Assembly: GCA_002293375.1 (NCBI GenBank)
Contig: DBDA01000014.1
Coordinates: 1-17,283 of the forward strand
Length of the DNA: 17,283 nt
Direction: 5' to 3'
Source of the DNA: Odoribacter sp. UBA944
Lineage (GTDB): Bacteria > Bacteroidota > Bacteroidia > Bacteroidales > Marinifilaceae
The notes under the pieces are model-generated. The model was not told the DNA's origin, did not search any database, and saw only the letters and a program-made list of their open reading frames with translations. Position numbers and translations under genes: made by a program. How positions within the stretch are numbered: position 1 is the first letter of the stretch; each line of letters begins with the position of its first letter. Below, one piece after another: positions 15,098 through 17,283 of this stretch.

Positions 15098-15195
15098 TAC
15101 ATGTAATTTTATTCGATTATCAGAATGGATGATTAATATTATTCCATAAAAATTATTTTCAAATGTTTCTCTATGTATATAATTTTATAGCAGAT

Positions 15196-17127
15196 ATGAA
15201 AAAAAGCATTTTAATTTCCACCGTTTTCCTGTTTTCATTGCTGTTTGCAGGTTGTAATAAGAACGATTCTTTTGATGGCAATGATCAGACTTCCGTCGAA
15301 CTGTTGTATAATCTGGCAACAGACCAGGATCGCTTGAAAATTTATCTGAAAGAATCGGTAACGGTTCGTGCGACCAGTTTCTCCGCGATCGTTATACCGG
15401 AAGTCCCGGCTGATGCGAAACCCATGTATGGTACGAACGACGCATGGCAAGCCACCGAGGGAGATTCCTTTATTATAGAAACCGGTGAGAGTTTCAACGG
15501 TGGCCTGGTTTTAAACAACAACGATTACTATGTGTACGGGGAACTGACCCTGGGTAATCATTGGGGTGCAGGAGGAGGTACGATCTATGTGTTACCGACA
15601 GGGAAAGTGAATGTGACCACAGGTGTACTGAGCAGTAAGGTTCGTATTGTAAATACGGGTATCCTTGTATTACCGGAAACTTTTGCGATCAATCCGGATG
15701 CTGCCGTGTATACCAACACGGATATTGCTGCCGGAACAATGGATGTATCCGGGAGATTGTACAGTGAAGCTGCGGTTTCCGTAAACAATTTTTATCTGAA
15801 AAATAGCGGTTTCGTAGATTTGAAAGGTTGTTTAGTCATTTCCGATGCGCTGAAAGTGACAAATACTGCCTCTTTGAAAGTCGGTTCTTATTTATCGGCA
15901 GATAATATTGAGTTGAACAGTTCGGGTTCTTTTTTTATGGAAGCCGGATCGTACATTAGCTGTAATGTGCTGAATGTTGAGAATCAGACGGCTTATCTTA
16001 GAAACGAGGGCGACGATTATGCTGTAATAGAATGCAATGAATTGGTGATCCATCAGGCCGACCAAACCAAAAGCACAGGCTGGCTGGACATCCACGCCGG
16101 AACTATTACCAACCTGACAGGTACGGATATTCAATGGTTGTCGACCGTTATATTTGACGGGGAGACGTATATTCCTGCAGACGGATGTTCTCCGGGGTTT
16201 GGAGAACAGTCGGATAAAGAACACGATTACAAATTGGATCACTTAGCGAAAGTGGAATCTGCCAACGAGCGTATTTCCGCTACCTCTGTTGGTTTCAGAA
16301 ATGGAAAGGCGTACGTATCATGGCATAGGTACGGAGAAGCGATCGAAGGTTATATTGATGTCGTGGACATGGGTACGCTGAATCTGGATGCTACACTTTA
16401 CAGTGAAGTATTGGATTTCAACCACATCTCCGTAGATGGCCAGTATATCTATGTGGCCGGAGGAAGAAGAACCGGGGCTTTTATCGGAAAAGTAGGGTAT
16501 GACGGTTCGTCAGCCATAGATATCGAACTGACTGCATTGCACGGCTCTTCCGGAAACTGTGTTCTTGTCGATAATGAAAAAATATGGGCGGTATCGGGTG
16601 CCAACGGAGGCCTCTCTATCCTCGACGAAAGCAATCTGACCTATCACACTATGCCATACGCCAAATATGTCCTGAAACAAGGGGATCGGATGGTCGTATT
16701 ATCCGATGTGACAAATGCAAAATTGAGCTACTTTGATCTGACCGGAGCATTGGTAAATGAATATCCTGTCGGCAGCAGCATCACTCCTACAGGCGGTAAA
16801 AATGCGATGGCAACGGACGGTGAAACAGTTTATGTCGCTTTGGGTGGCAATGGCCTGAAAGCTATTAAGAACGGTACGGTTGTTGCCGAGTTTTCAAACG
16901 AAAGCAACAACGGAGGTTTTGCAAACGGAGTAGATGTGGATGACAAGTTCGTTTATGTGGCAAACGGAAACGGATTGTATATTCTGAATAAAACAGACCT
17001 CTCGGAGATCATGAGTTATCATCTGGCCGGTGCTTCCGCCAATTTCGTGAAGAAGGGTGACGATGGTTTATTGTATGTTTCTTACGGACTGAACGGTGTC
17101 AATGTATTCCGCTTCATCGAAGAATAA
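15196..17127 (+). CDS. Large surface lipoprotein with beta-helix-like and beta-propeller-like halves
   Basis: This 643-residue protein is read from the ATG at 15196 (MKKSILIST), which places a clean signal sequence and lipobox LLFAGC with the lipid-carrying C20; the in-frame ATG at 15163 would add an unlikely N-terminal extension. Residues about 75-320 are made of short repeating strands rich in Val, Asn and Gly (GKVNVTTGVL, GRLYSEAAVSV, ASLKVGSYLS), which suggest a right-handed parallel beta-helix such as is used for binding or cutting polysaccharide. Residues about 350-643 have recurring blades with pattern 'VYVA.GG.GL.I.......' (for example FVYVANGNGLYILNK, LLYVSYGLNGVNVFRF), as in YncE/LVIVD-type beta-propellers. 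No catalytic site is evident. It is divergent from the exopolysaccharide operon, so a role in binding the polymer at the surface is possible but unproven. Confidence 0.8.
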   Translation: MKKSILISTVFLFSLLFAGCNKNDSFDGNDQTSVELLYNLATDQDRLKIYLKESVTVRATSFSAIVIPEVPADAKPMYGTNDAWQATEGDSFIIETGESFNGGLVLNNNDYYVYGELTLGNHWGAGGGTIYVLPTGKVNVTTGVLSSKVRIVNTGILVLPETFAINPDAAVYTNTDIAAGTMDVSGRLYSEAAVSVNNFYLKNSGFVDLKGCLVISDALKVTNTASLKVGSYLSADNIELNSSGSFFMEAGSYISCNVLNVENQTAYLRNEGDDYAVIECNELVIHQADQTKSTGWLDIHAGTITNLTGTDIQWLSTVIFDGETYIPADGCSPGFGEQSDKEHDYKLDHLAKVESANERISATSVGFRNGKAYVSWHRYGEAIEGYIDVVDMGTLNLDATLYSEVLDFNHISVDGQYIYVAGGRRTGAFIGKVGYDGSSAIDIELTALHGSSGNCVLVDNEKIWAVSGANGGLSILDESNLTYHTMPYAKYVLKQGDRMVVLSDVTNAKLSYFDLTGALVNEYPVGSSITPTGGKNAMATDGETVYVALGGNGLKAIKNGTVVAEFSNESNNGGFANGVDVDDKFVYVANGNGLYILNKTDLSEIMSYHLAGASANFVKKGDDGLLYVSYGLNGVNVFRFIEE

Positions 17128-17142
17128 TTACGACAAATTAAC

Positions 17143-17217
17143 ATGGAAGCGGTAAATATCGGTATATTGATCAAGTCATTGAATCCCGTCTGCGGCTGTA
17201 CCGTGGGATGTAATTGA
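17143..17217 (+). CDS. Tiny ORF ending in a Cys motif at an in-frame TGA: short peptide or broken gene
   Basis: Fifteen bases after the lipoprotein stop, an ATG opens a 24-residue frame that ends NPVCGCTVGCN at a TGA. C-T-V-G-C-N is what the start of a radical SAM cluster motif (CxxxCxxC, next expected residues Y-C) looks like, preceded by S-L-N-P as in several radical SAM families. The same frame continues after the TGA to the window end (a GTG at 17221 follows), with no third cysteine at the expected place. It could be the first part of a radical SAM pseudogene, a genuine small Cys peptide, or chance. The right edge of the window prevents a decision. Confidence 0.3.
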   Translation: MEAVNIGILIKSLNPVCGCTVGCN

Positions 17218-17283
17218 TTTGTGTCGAAATTCGAGCGGTTTTATCGACCTAACAGTCTGGATAAGAGCGATTCCAACGAAAAA

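Larger units (their letters stand above)
14891..15195. other. Divergent intergenic promoter region (polysaccharide operon / lipoprotein)
   Basis: This AT-rich gap of about 300 bases separates the leftward operon from the rightward lipoprotein gene and should carry both promoters. A -7-like box for the rightward gene is at 15090-15097 and a perfect short AT hairpin is at 14948-14967. I could not identify a good TAnnTTTG box on the minus strand. No gene or RNA is recognisable in it. Confidence 0.6.

Noticed and set aside
15163..15195. Upstream ATG for the lipoprotein
   Set aside because: It adds eleven residues before a textbook MKK signal sequence with lipobox; the ATG at 15196 gives a proper lipoprotein start.
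1..17283. tRNA, rRNA, CRISPR arrays, insertion sequences, integrase or att sites
   Set aside because: No spaced direct repeats, cloverleaf-like genes or transposase/integrase motifs were recognised on either strand by eye; short structured RNAs could still be missed.

Overview
The window looks like a chromosomal piece of a Bacteroidales bacterium. The signs are: no clear Shine-Dalgarno sequences, -7 boxes of the TAnnTTTG type, a short FtsY without a long acidic N-terminal domain, a GG-leader radical-SAM peptide cassette of the kind known from Bacteroidales, and MKK-type lipoproteins. There are 12 well-supported protein genes (one cut by the left edge), one weak open reading frame at the right edge, and no RNA genes, insertion sequences or CRISPR arrays that I can see.

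Left region (1-3520, distinctly AT-rich): a peptide natural-product (RiPP) cassette, all on the + strand. It holds the 3' part of a radical SAM/SPASM maturase, a 95-residue precursor with a GG-ended leader two bases behind it, a small Cys-rich lipoprotein, and a 544-residue fusion. The N-terminal half of the fusion resembles animal polypeptide N-acetylgalactosaminyltransferases (mucin-type, GT27) and its C-terminal half is LanC-like. The precursor core has a Thr/Ser/Pro-rich stretch like a mucin O-glycosylation site, next to a C-x-C-x-C-x-x-C cluster. My inference is a radical-SAM-modified, possibly O-glycosylated peptide. I consider this the most novel part of the window.

Junction (3521-3933): no convincing gene, but a long imperfect palindrome (3644-3819) with perfect 20-bp outer arms, at the point where base composition changes.

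Middle (3934-7414, GC-richer): housekeeping genes, namely a DEAD-box RNA helicase (+) and ftsY (-) ending tail to tail. These are followed by a two-gene module (+), a small possible antitoxin overlapping a zeta-toxin-like P-loop kinase by one base.

Right-centre (7454-14890, all -): a compact five-gene operon, read from 14890 down. It encodes a TolC-like outer-membrane protein fused to a glycoside-hydrolase-like barrel, a membrane fusion protein, a TackOD1-like multi-zinc protein with a possible degenerate GGDEF domain, a membrane-bound processive GT2 synthase, and a UDP-HexNAc 6-dehydrogenase. Together these could make, polymerise, regulate, export and trim an acidic exopolysaccharide. The logic resembles alginate synthesis (AlgD/Alg8/Alg44/outer-membrane porin), but several parts are non-homologous.

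Right edge (15196-17283, +): a divergent lipoprotein with a beta-helix-like N-terminal half and a beta-propeller-like C-terminal half. After it comes a tiny reading frame ending in a Cys motif at an in-frame TGA.
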